From NCBI RefSeq assembly GCF_000429765.1, contig NZ_AUCM01000003.1:351117-415116 (forward strand): a stretch of DNA of 64,000 bases, given 5' to 3'. The position numbers and the translations under genes are program-made. The notes beneath the pieces were generated by a model. The model did not search any database and had not been told where the DNA came from. It saw only the letters and a list, made by a program, of their open reading frames with translations. Below are positions 17,088 to 26,483 of the stretch, piece after piece. This DNA comes from Gemmobacter nectariphilus DSM 15620. GTDB taxonomy: Bacteria; Pseudomonadota; Alphaproteobacteria; Rhodobacterales; Rhodobacteraceae. How positions within the stretch are numbered: position 1 is the first letter of the stretch; each line of letters begins with the position of its first letter.

Positions 17088-18166
17088 CAGCCTTTTCTCC
17101 GTTCCTTCGGAACCATTGGCAGCGAGATGCGGAACACGGTGCGCCCGGGCACCGAGTCAAGCGCGATCCAGCCGTCATGGTCGGATATGATCTTGGAGAC
17201 CAGCGCAAGGCCAAGTCCCGTTCCGTTCGTGCGCCCCGAGACGAAGGGCTCGAACACCTCGCCGGCGATTTCCGGGGGGATGCCCGGACCATCGTCGATG
17301 ATTTCCACATTCAGCGGCAGCGCAGGCCCGCTGCCGTCCGCCCGGCGCAGGCGCAGGCCATGGTCGTAAAAGCTGCGCAGCCGGATCGTGCCGCCGTCGG
17401 GCCCTGCCGCCTCGGAGGCATTCTTGACCAGGTTCAGGAACACCTGCTGCAACTGGTCGGGGTCGGCCCAGGCCGGCGGCAGCGAGGGGTCGTAATCCTC
17501 GACAAAGGTCATGTGGCTGCCAAAGCTGACCAGGGCGGAACGGCGCGCACGGTCCAGCAGATCATGCAGGTTGACCGGCTGCTTTTCCGGCGGGCGGGTG
17601 TTGCCGAACTGCTCGACCTGTTCGAGCAGCTTCACCACGCGGCGGGTTTCCTCGACGATCAGGTCGGTCAGCTCGCGGTCCTCGGCCGACAGGCCCATCG
17701 ACAGCAGCTGTGCGGCGCCGGAAATGCCGGCCAGCGGGTTCTTGATTTCATGCGCCAGCATCTCGGCCATGCCGATGGCGGATTTCGCCGCCGCCTTGAC
17801 CCCGGTGCCGCGCCCAAGCCGGTCGGCCAGCTCGCGCGGGGAGATCAGCAGCAGCAAGGTGTCGGGCTCGTCCTGCAGCGGGGCGACCTGGATCGTGCAC
17901 TGGACCGGGGGCTTTTCGCCGCTGGTCACATCGACATCATTGATGAACAGCGCCGCCTGATTGGCCCGCACGCGGGTAAACCCCTCGTCCAGCGGGGCAT
18001 CGACGGCCAGCACGTCCAGCACCGGCAAGCCGCGCAGCGACCGGGCCGAGGTGTTGAGAAACAGCTCCGCCGCCGGGTTGATCTCGTCGATCAGGTTGTC
18101 GGGCGTGACAAGCACCGCCGGGATCGGCAGCGAGGCCCAGATGATGCCGGGGGCTGGCAAGATCAT
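17087..18166 (-). CDS. ntrB: Nitrogen regulation kinase/phosphatase NtrB
   Basis: This soluble 359-residue sensor kinase has an N-terminal PAS domain (about 10-110), HisKA with phospho-His139 in [19 protein letters not shown], and an HATPase domain with [14 protein letters not shown] and [12 protein letters not shown]. In the family it is controlled by PII protein and phosphorylates NtrC under nitrogen limitation. It overlaps dusB by four bases (ATGA). Confidence 0.95.
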   Translation of the reverse strand: MILPAPGIIWASLPIPAVLVTPDNLIDEINPAAELFLNTSARSLRGLPVLDVLAVDAPLDEGFTRVRANQAALFINDVDVTSGEKPPVQCTIQVAPLQDEPDTLLLLISPRELADRLGRGTGVKAAAKSAIGMAEMLAHEIKNPLAGISGAAQLLSMGLSAEDRELTDLIVEETRRVVKLLEQVEQFGNTRPPEKQPVNLHDLLDRARRSALVSFGSHMTFVEDYDPSLPPAWADPDQLQQVFLNLVKNASEAAGPDGGTIRLRSFYDHGLRLRRADGSGPALPLNVEIIDDGPGIPPEIAGEVFEPFVSGRTNGTGLGLALVSKIISDHDGWIALDSVPGRTVFRISLPMVPKERRKG

Positions 18167-19173
18167 GCCGCGCGCCTTTCATCGGACGGGCCCGGCGCAT
18201 CGCCAAGGGCGGGGCGCAGGGCGGCGATGACGGCGGCCGGATCGGTCAGCGTCAGGATGCGGGCGCGGGCGGCCGGGTCGGCGCCCGCCTCGTCCAGATA
18301 CCAGCCAAGGTGTTTGCGCGCGACGCGCAGCCCCAGATCGGCGCCGTAAAAGCCCAGCATGGCCTGATAATGCCCCTCGACCAGATCAGCCAGCGCGGCG
18401 CCTTTGGGCACCTGCGGGGCCGGTGCTGCGACCAGATCCGCGGCGATTTCTGCCAGCGCCCAAGGGCGGCCTTGGGCGCCGCGCCCGACCATGACACCGG
18501 CCGCGCCGCTTTGGGCCAGCGCCGCGCGCGCGCTGGCGGCATCGACAATGTCGCCATTGGCGATCACCGGGATGGACACCGCCTGTACCACCGGACGGAT
18601 CGCTGCCCAGTTCGCCTGCCCCTTGTAGAACTGGCACCGCGTGCGGCCGTGAATGACCACCATGCGCACCCCGGCCGCTTCGGCCCTGGCCGCAATCTCG
18701 GGCGCGTTGTGGCTGTCATCGTCCCAGCCAAGGCGCATCTTCAGCGTCACCGGCACCGAAACCGCCCCGGTCACCGCCTCGATCAGCCGCAGCGCAAGGT
18801 CGGGCTCGCGCATCAGGGCCGACCCGCAGGCGCCGTTGCCGCTGGAGGATGTGACCTTCTTGGCCGGGCAGCCCATGTTGATGTCGATGATCCGCGCGCC
18901 CTGACCCTCGCACCAGCGGGCGGCCTCGGCCAGCCACCAGGGATCGCGGCCCGCCAGCTGGACCGAGGTTGCCGCCTCGCCAAAGCCAAGTTCGGCCTTG
19001 GCGCGGGCCAGCGGGCGGCCCTGGACCACCTCCTGGCTGGCGATCATCTCGGACACGACCAGTCCTGCCCCGAAACCCGCAACCACGCGGCGAAACGGAA
19101 GGTCAGTGATACCCGCAAGCGGTGCAAGAAACACCGGCGGGTCCAGACGAAGGTCTGCCAGAGCGATCGTCAC
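18163..19173 (-). CDS. dusB: tRNA-dihydrouridine synthase DusB (NifR3)
   Basis: This flavoenzyme reduces uridine in the tRNA D-loop. The 336 residues include APLAGITDLPFR at the start, the active-site Cys102 in NMGCPAKKV and the FMN-binding region NGDIVD...GVMVGRGAQG. The active-site loop reads SSSGNGACGSALM. I chose GTG 19173 (reads VTIALADLRLDPP, with AAGGAAC upstream), because the longer frame lacks similarity to the family N-terminus. It is the first gene of dusB-ntrB-ntrC-ntrY-ntrX, the order known as nifR3-ntrBC in Rhodobacter. Confidence 0.9.
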   Translation of the reverse strand: MTIALADLRLDPPVFLAPLAGITDLPFRRVVAGFGAGLVVSEMIASQEVVQGRPLARAKAELGFGEAATSVQLAGRDPWWLAEAARWCEGQGARIIDINMGCPAKKVTSSSGNGACGSALMREPDLALRLIEAVTGAVSVPVTLKMRLGWDDDSHNAPEIAARAEAAGVRMVVIHGRTRCQFYKGQANWAAIRPVVQAVSIPVIANGDIVDAASARAALAQSGAAGVMVGRGAQGRPWALAEIAADLVAAPAPQVPKGAALADLVEGHYQAMLGFYGADLGLRVARKHLGWYLDEAGADPAARARILTLTDPAAVIAALRPALGDAPGPSDERRAA

Positions 19174-19379
19174 ATGCCTGTTCCTTGTGCGATTGGTTTC
19201 TAGGTAAGCAACAGGATGGCGCGCGTCCATCCGATGACTTGTCTTCGCGATAGCGTGACCGCATATGCCGATCAAGTGGGCGCTTGCGGCCGTGTATTGA
19301 TGAAATATTGGGCAGATGCCGTGATGGACAGCAGGGGTGCTTTGCGCGTAGCACGGGGACGCAACAAGGAAATGGCACC

Positions 19380-20516
19380 ATGACCTCGGCAGCGATCATC
19401 GTGGCGGCAGGGCGCGGCACCCGGATGGGCGAGGGCGTCGCGAAACAGTGGCGCAGCCTGGCGGGCAAGCCGGTGCTGCACCATGCGGTGGAGGCGCTGA
19501 AGGCAGCAGGCATCGGGCGAATCGTCGTCGTGCTTCGGCCCGAGGACATGGATCACCCGCAAATCCCCGCAGGCGTGCAGGCCGTGGCGCTGAACGGGGG
19601 CGACAGCCGGCAGGATTCGGTGCGCAGCGGGCTGGCCGCGCTGGCGGATGACCCGCCCGATCATGTGCTGATCCACGATGGCGCCCGCCCGTTTCCCGGC
19701 CCCGCGATGGTGGCCCGCCTGATCGCGGCGCTGGCCGATCACCCGGGCGCGGCCCCGGCGCTGGCCGTTACCGATGCGCTGTGGCGCGGGCAGGGCGGTC
19801 TGGTGGCCGGCGTTCAGGACCGCAGCGCGCTTTACCGGGCCCAGACACCGCAGGCCTTTCGCTATGGCGCGATTGCCGCCGCCCATGCCGCCCATCCTGG
19901 CGGCGCAGCGGATGATGTCGAGGTGGCCCGCGCCGCCGGGCTTGACGTTGCCATCGTCGAGGGCGACGAGGACAATCTGAAACTGACATTCCCGGCCGAT
20001 TTCGACCGGGCCGAACGTATCTGGAAAGGGCGCGCCATGGATATCCGCATGGGCAACGGCTTTGACGTTCACGCCTTCACCGACGGCGATCATGTCTGGC
20101 TGTGCGGGGTGAAGCTGCCACATACCCGCGCGCTGCTGGGCCATTCCGATGCCGATGTGGCGATGCATGCGCTGACCGATGCGATCTATGGCGCGCTGGC
20201 CGAAGGCGATATCGGCGTGCATTTCCCGCCCTCGGATCCCCGGTGGAAAGGCGCCGAAAGCCATATCTTCCTGCGCCACGCGATGGACCGCTTGCGCGCG
20301 CGGGGCTACGCTCTGGCCAATTGCGACGTGACGATCATCTGCGAGCGGCCCAAGATCGGCCCGCATCAGGCCGCGATGCGCGCGGCGCTGGCAACCATCA
20401 TGGGGGTAGAGATGGACCGCATCTCGGTCAAGGCGACCACATCCGAGAAGCTGGGCTTCACCGGACGCGAGGAGGGGATCGCGGCGCAGGCCACCGCCCT
20501 TCTGGTGCGCGCATGA
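19380..20516 (+). CDS. ispDF: Fused IspD-IspF of the MEP isoprenoid pathway
   Basis: This bifunctional enzyme of 378 residues acts in isopentenyl diphosphate synthesis. Residues 1-215 form the IspD cytidylyltransferase ([28 protein letters not shown]). Residues about 220-378 form the IspF 2,4-cyclodiphosphate synthase (metal site D229-V-H231 and H263 in SDADVAMH, then [12 protein letters not shown]). The fusion is common in alphaproteobacteria. I chose ATG 19380 with CAAGGAA upstream. It heads a run of four overlapping genes. Confidence 0.95.
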   Translation: MTSAAIIVAAGRGTRMGEGVAKQWRSLAGKPVLHHAVEALKAAGIGRIVVVLRPEDMDHPQIPAGVQAVALNGGDSRQDSVRSGLAALADDPPDHVLIHDGARPFPGPAMVARLIAALADHPGAAPALAVTDALWRGQGGLVAGVQDRSALYRAQTPQAFRYGAIAAAHAAHPGGAADDVEVARAAGLDVAIVEGDEDNLKLTFPADFDRAERIWKGRAMDIRMGNGFDVHAFTDGDHVWLCGVKLPHTRALLGHSDADVAMHALTDAIYGALAEGDIGVHFPPSDPRWKGAESHIFLRHAMDRLRARGYALANCDVTIICERPKIGPHQAAMRAALATIMGVEMDRISVKATTSEKLGFTGREEGIAAQATALLVRA

Positions 20517-21010
20517 TGAAGGTGATCGCAACCTTCGGCTTTGTCGGCCACCTGCGGCCCGCGCCGGGAACCTGGGGGTCGGCGGCGGCCGTTGTGCTGG
20601 CGGTGGCGGCCTATGAGCTGGGGGCCTGGTGGCTGGTGCCTGCGGGTTTCGTGCTGGCAACGCTGGCCGGGTTCATCGCCGTGCCGAGGGTGATTGCGGG
20701 CAGCGCGAACAAGGACCCGTCCGAAATCGTCATCGACGAGGTGACGGGCCAGTGGCTGGCGATGTGCTTCACCGTCATCCCGCTGGCGCGGCACGGGGTG
20801 TCGATCCTGGATGCCTGGCCGGCATGGCTGGCGCCGTTCCTGCTGTTCCGGCTGTTCGACATCTGGAAGCCCTGGCTGGTCGGCCGGGCCGACCGGCGCG
20901 GCGATGCGGCAGGGGTGATGCTGGACGATCTGTGGGCCGGGCTGTTCGCCGGGATCGTCTCGATGATCCTGGCCGGGGTCTATCATGGCGTCGTGGAGCC
21001 GATGCTATGA
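20513..21010 (+). CDS. pgpA: Phosphatidylglycerophosphatase A
   Basis: This 165-residue inner-membrane protein dephosphorylates phosphatidylglycerol phosphate. It shows the PgpA marks [12 protein letters not shown] near the start, [13 protein letters not shown] (acidic active-site segment) and FDIWKPW...DDLWAG. Three or four hydrophobic segments are present. The ATG overlaps the ispDF stop (ATGATGA). Confidence 0.92.
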   Translation: MMKVIATFGFVGHLRPAPGTWGSAAAVVLAVAAYELGAWWLVPAGFVLATLAGFIAVPRVIAGSANKDPSEIVIDEVTGQWLAMCFTVIPLARHGVSILDAWPAWLAPFLLFRLFDIWKPWLVGRADRRGDAAGVMLDDLWAGLFAGIVSMILAGVYHGVVEPML

Positions 21011-21480
21011 CCATCGACGTGGCCAGCCTGCTGGATCTGGCGCGCAAGGCCGGGGTGATGATCGCCACCGCCGAAAGCTGCACTGGCGGCATGGTGGCGG
21101 CGGCGCTGACCGATGTGCCGGGATCGTCCGATGTGGTGGATCGCGGCTTCGTCACCTATTCCAATGCGGCAAAACAGGATATGCTGGGCGTCGGCGCCCA
21201 GACGCTGGCCGCCCATGGTGCCGTGTCCGAAGAGGTCGCGGCCGAAATGGCCGCCGGCGCGCTGGCGCACTCGCGCGCCGGGCTGGCCGTGTCGATCACC
21301 GGGATCGCCGGTCCCGGCGGGTCCGAGTTCAAGCCCGAAGGGCGGGTCTGTTTCGGGCTTGCCAGCCCCTCGGGCGTCTGGACCGAAACGGTCGAGTTCG
21401 GCGCGCTTGGCCGTGGATTGGTGCGGGCTGCGGCCCGCGACCATGCGCTCAGGCTGTTGCAAAGGGGGCTGGCACCATGA
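21007..21480 (+). CDS. CinA C-terminal domain amidohydrolase (PncC type)
   Basis: The 157 residues cover only the CinA C-terminal domain, which in the family deamidates nicotinamide mononucleotide. TAESCTGGMVAAALTDVPGSSDVVDRGFVTYSNAAKQDMLGV and SITGIAGPGG are the family motifs. It overlaps pgpA by four bases. Confidence 0.9.
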   Translation: MTIDVASLLDLARKAGVMIATAESCTGGMVAAALTDVPGSSDVVDRGFVTYSNAAKQDMLGVGAQTLAAHGAVSEEVAAEMAAGALAHSRAGLAVSITGIAGPGGSEFKPEGRVCFGLASPSGVWTETVEFGALGRGLVRAAARDHALRLLQRGLAP

Positions 21481-22004
21481 TCGCGCCACGGCTGGAGACA
21501 GATCGCCTGATCCTGCGCCCGCACCGGGTTGACGATTTTCCGGCCATGGCGGCGATGTGGGGGGACGAACGGGTCACCCGGTTCATTCTTGATACGCCGG
21601 CCACGCCGGAAACCACCTGGTCGCGCCTGCTGCGCTATGCCGGGCACTGGCAGATGCTGGGCTTTGGCTACTGGGCGCTGGAATGCCGGCAGACCGGCGC
21701 CTTTCTGGGCGAGGCCGGGCTTGCCGATTATCACCGCACCTTTCAGCCGCCCGAAGAGATCGGCCCCGAAGCCGGCTGGGTTCTGGCCGTCGAGGCCCAG
21801 GGTCAAGGCATCGCCGTCGAGGCCATGCAGGCGGCGCTGGCCTGGTCGGATGCCAATCTGGCCGCAAGCAAGGTCACGGCGATCTTCTCGCCCGATCATG
21901 TTGCCTCGCAGGCCGTGGCGCGCAAGCTGGGCTTCGTGTTCGGCCGCACGACCCGCTATAACGGCCATCCGACCCTGATGATGGAACGCCCCCGGGGCGG
22001 CTAG
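21477..22004 (+). CDS. GNAT acetyltransferase (RimJ/RimL type)
   Basis: This 175-residue protein starts LETDRLILRPHRVDDFPAM, typical of Acetyltransf_3 members. The acetyl-CoA-binding segment GQGIAVEAMQAALAWS and the closing VARKLGF follow. The substrate is unknown; it could be a ribosomal protein or a small amine. It overlaps cinA by four bases, and its stop codon shares the palindrome CTAG (22001-22004) with the stop of the convergent Hint gene. Confidence 0.85.
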   Translation: MIAPRLETDRLILRPHRVDDFPAMAAMWGDERVTRFILDTPATPETTWSRLLRYAGHWQMLGFGYWALECRQTGAFLGEAGLADYHRTFQPPEEIGPEAGWVLAVEAQGQGIAVEAMQAALAWSDANLAASKVTAIFSPDHVASQAVARKLGFVFGRTTRYNGHPTLMMERPRGG

Positions 22005-23041
22005 TGCGTGCGCCCGCGCGGGCGGCGGGCCGTGCGGGGGCGCAGGGCGCTGATCTGGGCCTCATCCGGCTCGATCCCGAAATGCTGGTTCTGGCTGAGC
22101 CCTGGCAACTGCGTGCGCACCGCCTCGGCCAGTTCGGGGGGCAGGGCCGCCACGGTCGCGTCATTCACCATCAGGCTTTCGACCGGGATCCCTTCGGCAT
22201 AGATGATCTCGTGCCGGTCAAAGACCAGCGAGAAATATTCCGCGTAACCGCCTTCGCGGCGAAACACCGTCTCGTCATCGACCAGATGCTGGGCCTGGAC
22301 CAGCAGTTCGGCGACTGTCAGCCCTGGCAACCGCTCGCGCTGGTAAAGGAACAGGCGGTGATGCGGGCCGACGATCAGATCGCCATCATTGCCCATCGTG
22401 CCGCTGGAAATCACCACCGGCGCAAAGGATCCGCGCGCGCGCAGAGTGGTGCGGCCGATCCAGCGCACGGGCTGGGGGCCATGATCGCGGGTCAGAACGC
22501 GCGTGCCGGGCGTCAGCTGCTCGATCGGCAGTTGTGCGCCCGAGGCCAGGGTGATCCGGGTTCCACGGTGAAAGGACAGGCAGATCACGTCGGACAGGCG
22601 CAACTCGTCCGGCGGATCCTCGGCCGTCAGCAGGGTATATTCCACCCGCGGGGCAATCGGCGTCAGCGGCAGGACATAAAGCGTGCTCTGGCTGGCGCGG
22701 CCCGCAGCGCGGTGGCGCAGCAGCAGCAGGTCCACCTTTTGCCCATCGGGCGCCATCAGCGTCAGCTGCGCCGACAGGGTGACCGGATCGCCTGGTGCAC
22801 CGACATCGGATCCCGGCGCGATCACCTGCTGGCGGGCTGGCGGACCGCCTGCGCGCGGCCGGGCCAGCGCCAGCCGCAGCGGCTGGGCCAGCGCGTCGAG
22901 CTCATAGACATCGCCCGGGCACAGATCGGCTGCTTCGGCCAGCCCGTCACCCAGATTGGCGCCCGAGGTGACGAACAGATCGGCTGCGGCAAAGACGCGG
23001 GCCATATGGGCGGCGATGGGCTGGGCGGCAGGGTCAGTCAT
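22001..23041 (-). CDS. Hint-domain protein
   Basis: This 346-residue protein has residues about 155-300 forming a Hint_2 (hedgehog/intein) domain. Family segments include RGTRITLASGAQLPIEQLTPGTRVLTRDHGPQPVRWIGR and VGPHHRLFLYQ. The position where the splicing Cys normally begins the domain (C-F-x-x-G-T) reads S-F-H-R-G-T, with a Cys two residues earlier, so autoprocessing would have to use Ser or be lost. The first 150 residues are unknown. I chose ATG 23041; an in-frame TTG at 23056 is possible. Such proteins in this family are often secreted RTX-type or surface proteins. Confidence 0.8.
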   Translation of the reverse strand: MTDPAAQPIAAHMARVFAAADLFVTSGANLGDGLAEAADLCPGDVYELDALAQPLRLALARPRAGGPPARQQVIAPGSDVGAPGDPVTLSAQLTLMAPDGQKVDLLLLRHRAAGRASQSTLYVLPLTPIAPRVEYTLLTAEDPPDELRLSDVICLSFHRGTRITLASGAQLPIEQLTPGTRVLTRDHGPQPVRWIGRTTLRARGSFAPVVISSGTMGNDGDLIVGPHHRLFLYQRERLPGLTVAELLVQAQHLVDDETVFRREGGYAEYFSLVFDRHEIIYAEGIPVESLMVNDATVAALPPELAEAVRTQLPGLSQNQHFGIEPDEAQISALRPRTARRPRGRTH

Positions 23042-23083
23042 GCGGGTCTCTGGCAAGGGGCAAGGTGGTTGGCCTTGGCGTCA

Positions 23084-23129
23084 GGCATGTATAGGACTTG
23101 CGTCGGCCCTTTCCATGTCATGAACATGG
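23084..23129. promoter_or_regulatory. Palindrome between divergent Hint and SDR genes
   Basis: A perfect inverted repeat CCATGT-CATGA-ACATGG lies at 23113-23129. A minus-strand -10-like TATACA lies near 23089-23094. This may be an operator controlling one or both genes; the sequence alone does not name the regulator. Confidence 0.35.
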
Positions 23130-23164
23130 CAGGATGGGGGCGATTGACAGCAAAGGGGCGGGAT

Positions 23165-23944
23165 ATGGATCTGGGAATCAAGGGAAAGACGGCACTGGTC
23201 TGCGCAAGCTCGAAAGGGCTGGGGCGGGGCTGCGCCGAGGCGCTGGCGGCCGCGGGCGTCGATCTGGTGCTGAACGCGCGCGGTGCTGATGCGCTCGAGG
23301 CGACGGCCGAGGCGATCCGCAAGGCCCATGGCGTCAAGGTGACGGCGATCGCTGCCGACATCACCGCCGAGGACGGCCGCGCCCGCGTGCTGGAGGCGGC
23401 CGGGCAAGTGGACATCCTGGTCACCAACGCCGGCGGCCCGCCCCCCGGCATGTGGTCGGACTGGAGCCGGGACGATTTCATCAAGGCGCTCGATACCAAC
23501 ATGCTGACGCCGATCGCGCTGATGCAGGCCATGCTGCCGGGCATGATGGCGCAGGGCTGGGGCCGGGTGGTCAACATCACCAGCCAGTCGGTCAAGGCGC
23601 CGATCGGCGTTCTGGGCCTGTCGAATTCGGCGCGGGCAGGGCTGACCGGCTTTGTTGCCGGAACTGCCCGGCAGGTGGCACCGAAAGGCGTGGTGATCAA
23701 CAACCTGCTTCCGGGGCTTCACGCGACCGATCGGGCCGCCTCGCTTGATAGCGGCGCGGCCAAGGCGCAGGGCATCACCATGGATGAGGCCAAGGCGCAG
23801 CGCATCGCCAACATTCCCGCCGGCCGCTATGGCACGCCCGAGGAATTCGGCGCGGCCTGCGCCTTCCTGTGTTCGCAATATGCGGGCTTCATCATCGGGC
23901 AGAACATCCTGCTCGATGGCGGCGCGATGAACAGCACGCTCTGA
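23165..23944 (+). CDS. Short-chain dehydrogenase/reductase with altered catalytic motif
   Basis: This 259-residue Rossmann protein has the cofactor motif ASSKGLGRGCA (TGxxxGxG-like) and LVTNAGG. The Ser of the triad is present in NITSQSV. The usual YxxxK is replaced by S-N-S-A-R (in GLSNSARAGLTGF), so Tyr and Lys are missing. It is probably related to 3-oxoacyl-ACP-reductase-like SDRs, with an unknown substrate or a non-catalytic role. GGGGCGGG precedes ATG 23165. Confidence 0.85.
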   Translation: MDLGIKGKTALVCASSKGLGRGCAEALAAAGVDLVLNARGADALEATAEAIRKAHGVKVTAIAADITAEDGRARVLEAAGQVDILVTNAGGPPPGMWSDWSRDDFIKALDTNMLTPIALMQAMLPGMMAQGWGRVVNITSQSVKAPIGVLGLSNSARAGLTGFVAGTARQVAPKGVVINNLLPGLHATDRAASLDSGAAKAQGITMDEAKAQRIANIPAGRYGTPEEFGAACAFLCSQYAGFIIGQNILLDGGAMNSTL

Positions 23945-23960
23945 CGGGGGACAGGCGGGG

Positions 23961-24030
23961 CGGGGGGCCAGCCCCCCGTCCGGCTTTGCAGCCGGACTCC
24001 CCCGGGATATTTGGGGACAGATGAAAGGGG
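23961..24030 (+). repeat. Dispersed hairpin element, copy 3
   Basis: GGGGGGC-ca-GCCCCCC is followed by the stem GTCCGGC (23978-23984) / GCCGGAC (23991-23997). The core CCCCCGGGATATTTGGGG then ends in ACAGATGAAAGGGG. It begins 17 bases past the SDR stop. Confidence 0.65.
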
Positions 24031-24097
24031 GCCGGGCGCGCCCTTGCCCTATCACCTTGCTGCAAATACCCATGCGACGCGTGCCGCTTGCGGGCGG

Positions 24098-24808
24098 TCA
24101 GGCAGGGGGGGCGTCCAGCCGGTCGGCCGCGCGCTCGAGCCGGTTGGCCAGCACATCCAGCCGGGCCAGCAGGGTATCGCGGTTGGCGGTGATCTGGGGC
24201 GTGAGGCCGGCATAGACCATATCGGTCAGGGCGCGGGCGGTGTCCTCGGGGTCGAAATCCCCTTCGCCGCGCAGGAACCACCAGGTGCGATGTTCGACCG
24301 CGCCGAACACCATGTCGCGCACCAGCGAGGGCGAGGCATCGGGGCGAAAGACGCCATTCGCCATCCCTTCGCGCACCACATCGGCGATGCGCCGGGTATA
24401 GTCGCGGTTCAGCGCAAACAGCCGGGTTTCGCGGTAATGCGGATCGGGGCGCAATTCCAGGAACACGAGGCGCGACAGACCCGGATCACGCTTGATCGAC
24501 AGAAGGTGATGATAGATCAGGTAATGCAGCCGGTTCCATTCGCCCTTGACGGCCTCGAACCCGGCGGCATCCTTGGAAATCATCTCGACATACCATTCTT
24601 CGGCCACGCGCAGCAGCAGGTCGCGCTTGTTGGTGAAGAAGCGGTAGATCGTGCCTTCGACCACCCCGGCGCGTTCCGCGATGTCCGAGATGAGCGATTC
24701 CGAATAGCCCTTTTCGGTGAACACCTCGCGGGCGGCGGCCATGATGTCGGAGATGCGCCGTTCGGGGGGAAGACGGTTGACCGTCCGTTTCGTCTTGCGC
24801 TGCACCAT
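24098..24808 (-). CDS. TetR-family regulator
   Basis: This 236-residue repressor has an N-terminal helix-turn-helix (about residues 18-65: RISDIMAAAREVFTEKGY...ISDIAERAGVVEGTIYRFFTNKRDLL). Its ligand-binding C-terminal domain is about 150 residues long. It is the last gene on this strand after the Liv-type importer cluster, so it probably controls that cluster in response to an acyl-CoA or the transported acid; this is inference from context. Confidence 0.88.
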   Translation of the reverse strand: MVQRKTKRTVNRLPPERRISDIMAAAREVFTEKGYSESLISDIAERAGVVEGTIYRFFTNKRDLLLRVAEEWYVEMISKDAAGFEAVKGEWNRLHYLIYHHLLSIKRDPGLSRLVFLELRPDPHYRETRLFALNRDYTRRIADVVREGMANGVFRPDASPSLVRDMVFGAVEHRTWWFLRGEGDFDPEDTARALTDMVYAGLTPQITANRDTLLARLDVLANRLERAADRLDAPPA

Positions 24809-24837
24809 GATACCCCCGACGGCCGACGCGGCCCCTT

Positions 24838-25623
24838 TTATCGCTCGCCGTAGCTGAATCCCAGCCCTGCGCGGGCATCTTGCTGAATGCCATATTGCGG
24901 AAAGGGATAGCGAAAGCCGTTTCTGGCCAGGGCCTCCATCCCTTCGACGGCCTTGGCCATGTCGGCCAGGGGGGCGGCCATCAGCATCTCATCATCCAGC
25001 ACCCCGCCATAGCGGCGTTCGGCAAAGCAGGGGATCGACAGCGACGGCTCGCGCTTGACCAGCGCGCGGCCCCAGCTGTCGGCGCAGGCGCTTTCGCCGA
25101 CGACCGACCAGTCGAACCGCTTGTAGCCCTGCCATTGCAGGCCGTTGATGAAATAGATCATCGCGCCGGGCGTGGCATAGAACAGCGCGATGTCGGGCGG
25201 ATCCAGCCGCCCCGAGGCCAGCGGCGCGATGGCCAGCGCATCATACTGCCCGTCGGGGACGCAATGCATGGCGGCCTGATGGGCGGCGGCGCCGGGCTGG
25301 TCCTGAAACCAGACCCCGACCATATGTTCGCCCGATTGCCATTTGGCGCTTTGCGCCCGGCCAAGACCGACCACGGCGCGGCACTGATCGCCCACCAGAT
25401 CCTCGGCCGTCACCCCGACCGTCCAGCCCAGCCGCGCGGCCTGCGCGACCACCTGATCCAGCGTATGGATCGCCTTGGGCCGGCGGATGCGGGGGATCGC
25501 CTCCATCTCGGCGCGGTCGGTGAACAGCTTCATGCCAAAGGGCAGGCTGCGCAGTTTCAGCAACCGCTCCAGCGCGGCGGCAATGGCGCGGGCATCGAGG
25601 CCCTCGGCTTTGGCAATGTCCAT
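24838..25623 (-). CDS. DUF169 domain protein
   Basis: This 261-residue protein of the DUF169 family has family-type segments KLFTDRAEMEAIPRI, GDQCRAVVGLG, VPDGQYDALAIAPL and MIYFINGLQWQGYKRFDWSVVGESACADSWGRAL. The biochemical role of the family is unknown. It lies ten bases after livF with GAGGAGA before its ATG, so it is part of the importer operon and may process the imported acid. Confidence 0.8.
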   Translation of the reverse strand: MDIAKAEGLDARAIAAALERLLKLRSLPFGMKLFTDRAEMEAIPRIRRPKAIHTLDQVVAQAARLGWTVGVTAEDLVGDQCRAVVGLGRAQSAKWQSGEHMVGVWFQDQPGAAAHQAAMHCVPDGQYDALAIAPLASGRLDPPDIALFYATPGAMIYFINGLQWQGYKRFDWSVVGESACADSWGRALVKREPSLSIPCFAERRYGGVLDDEMLMAAPLADMAKAVEGMEALARNGFRYPFPQYGIQQDARAGLGFSYGER

Positions 25624-25632
25624 GACGTCTCC

Positions 25633-26427
25633 TCAGGCCAGCCAGCGCTTGCGGCGGCGGTAATGCTTGACGGCGTGATAATCCACATGTGTCGTGCCGC
25701 CGCCAAGATAGGCTTCCTTGATGTCGGGGTTTTCGCGCAGCACCTCGGCCGGGCCGGACATCACGATGCGGCCCTGTTCGATCAGATAGGCATGCTGCAC
25801 CACATCCAGCGCCGCCACCGCATTCTGTTCGACCAGCAGGACGGCCACGCCTTCCTCGCGGTTGATGCGGGTGATGATGTCGAAGATCTCGTCCACCAGC
25901 AGCGGCGCAAGGCCAAGGCTGGGCTCGTCCATCATCAGCAGTTTGGGCCGGGTCATCAGCGCGCGGGCAATGGCCAGCATCTGCTGTTCCCCCCCAGACA
26001 GATAGCCCGCCTTGGCCTTGGCGCGGGTCTTGAGCCGGGGAAAGAGGTCGAACATGTGCTCGACCATCTGCCCCACCTTGCCACGATCCGCGTGCATGGT
26101 GGTGGCGGCGATCAGGTTTTCCTCGGGGGTCAGGTGTTCAAAGACCTTGCGCCCTTCGAGCACATGCACGATGCCGCGTCGCACCCGGGCGGGCGGGTCG
26201 AGCGCCAGGATATCCTCGCCCTGAAAGGTGATCGAGCCGCGCGTGACCAGCCCGCGTTCGGGGGCCAGAAGGCCGCTGATGGATTTCAGGATCGTGCTTT
26301 TTCCGGCGCCATTCGCGCCCAGCAGGGCGACAAGCCCTGCCTCGGGCACATCCAGCGAGGCGCCCTTTACCGCAAGCGAGACCTGGTCGTAGACCACTTC
26401 GACACTGTTGACCGAAAGCAGGGCCAT
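25633..26427 (-). CDS. Liv-type ABC transporter ATPase (LivF-like)
   Basis: This 264-residue ATPase has Walker A GANGAGKST, the signature LSGGEQQM, Walker B LLMMDEPSLGLAP and a switch His/Gln segment LLVEQN. It is one of two ATPases of the branched-chain amino acid-type importer encoded here. The C-terminal tail HYRRRKRWLA is basic. It follows the binding-protein gene across a strong hairpin. Confidence 0.92.
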   Translation of the reverse strand: MALLSVNSVEVVYDQVSLAVKGASLDVPEAGLVALLGANGAGKSTILKSISGLLAPERGLVTRGSITFQGEDILALDPPARVRRGIVHVLEGRKVFEHLTPEENLIAATTMHADRGKVGQMVEHMFDLFPRLKTRAKAKAGYLSGGEQQMLAIARALMTRPKLLMMDEPSLGLAPLLVDEIFDIITRINREEGVAVLLVEQNAVAALDVVQHAYLIEQGRIVMSGPAEVLRENPDIKEAYLGGGTTHVDYHAVKHYRRRKRWLA

Positions 26428-26448
26428 GGTTCATCCCGTCGTCAGTTG

Positions 26449-26477
26449 GCCCCGCCCCCCGCAACAGGGGGCGGGGC
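26449..26477 (-). other. Strong hairpin between binding-protein and LivF genes
   Basis: An 11-pair perfect stem, GCCCCGCCCCC (26449-26459) with GGGGGCGGGGC (26467-26477), encloses a seven-base loop. There is no U-run on the minus strand. Hairpins after periplasmic-binding-protein genes often stabilise the upstream mRNA so that the binding protein is made in excess. Confidence 0.5.
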
Positions 26478-26483
26478 TGGGTG

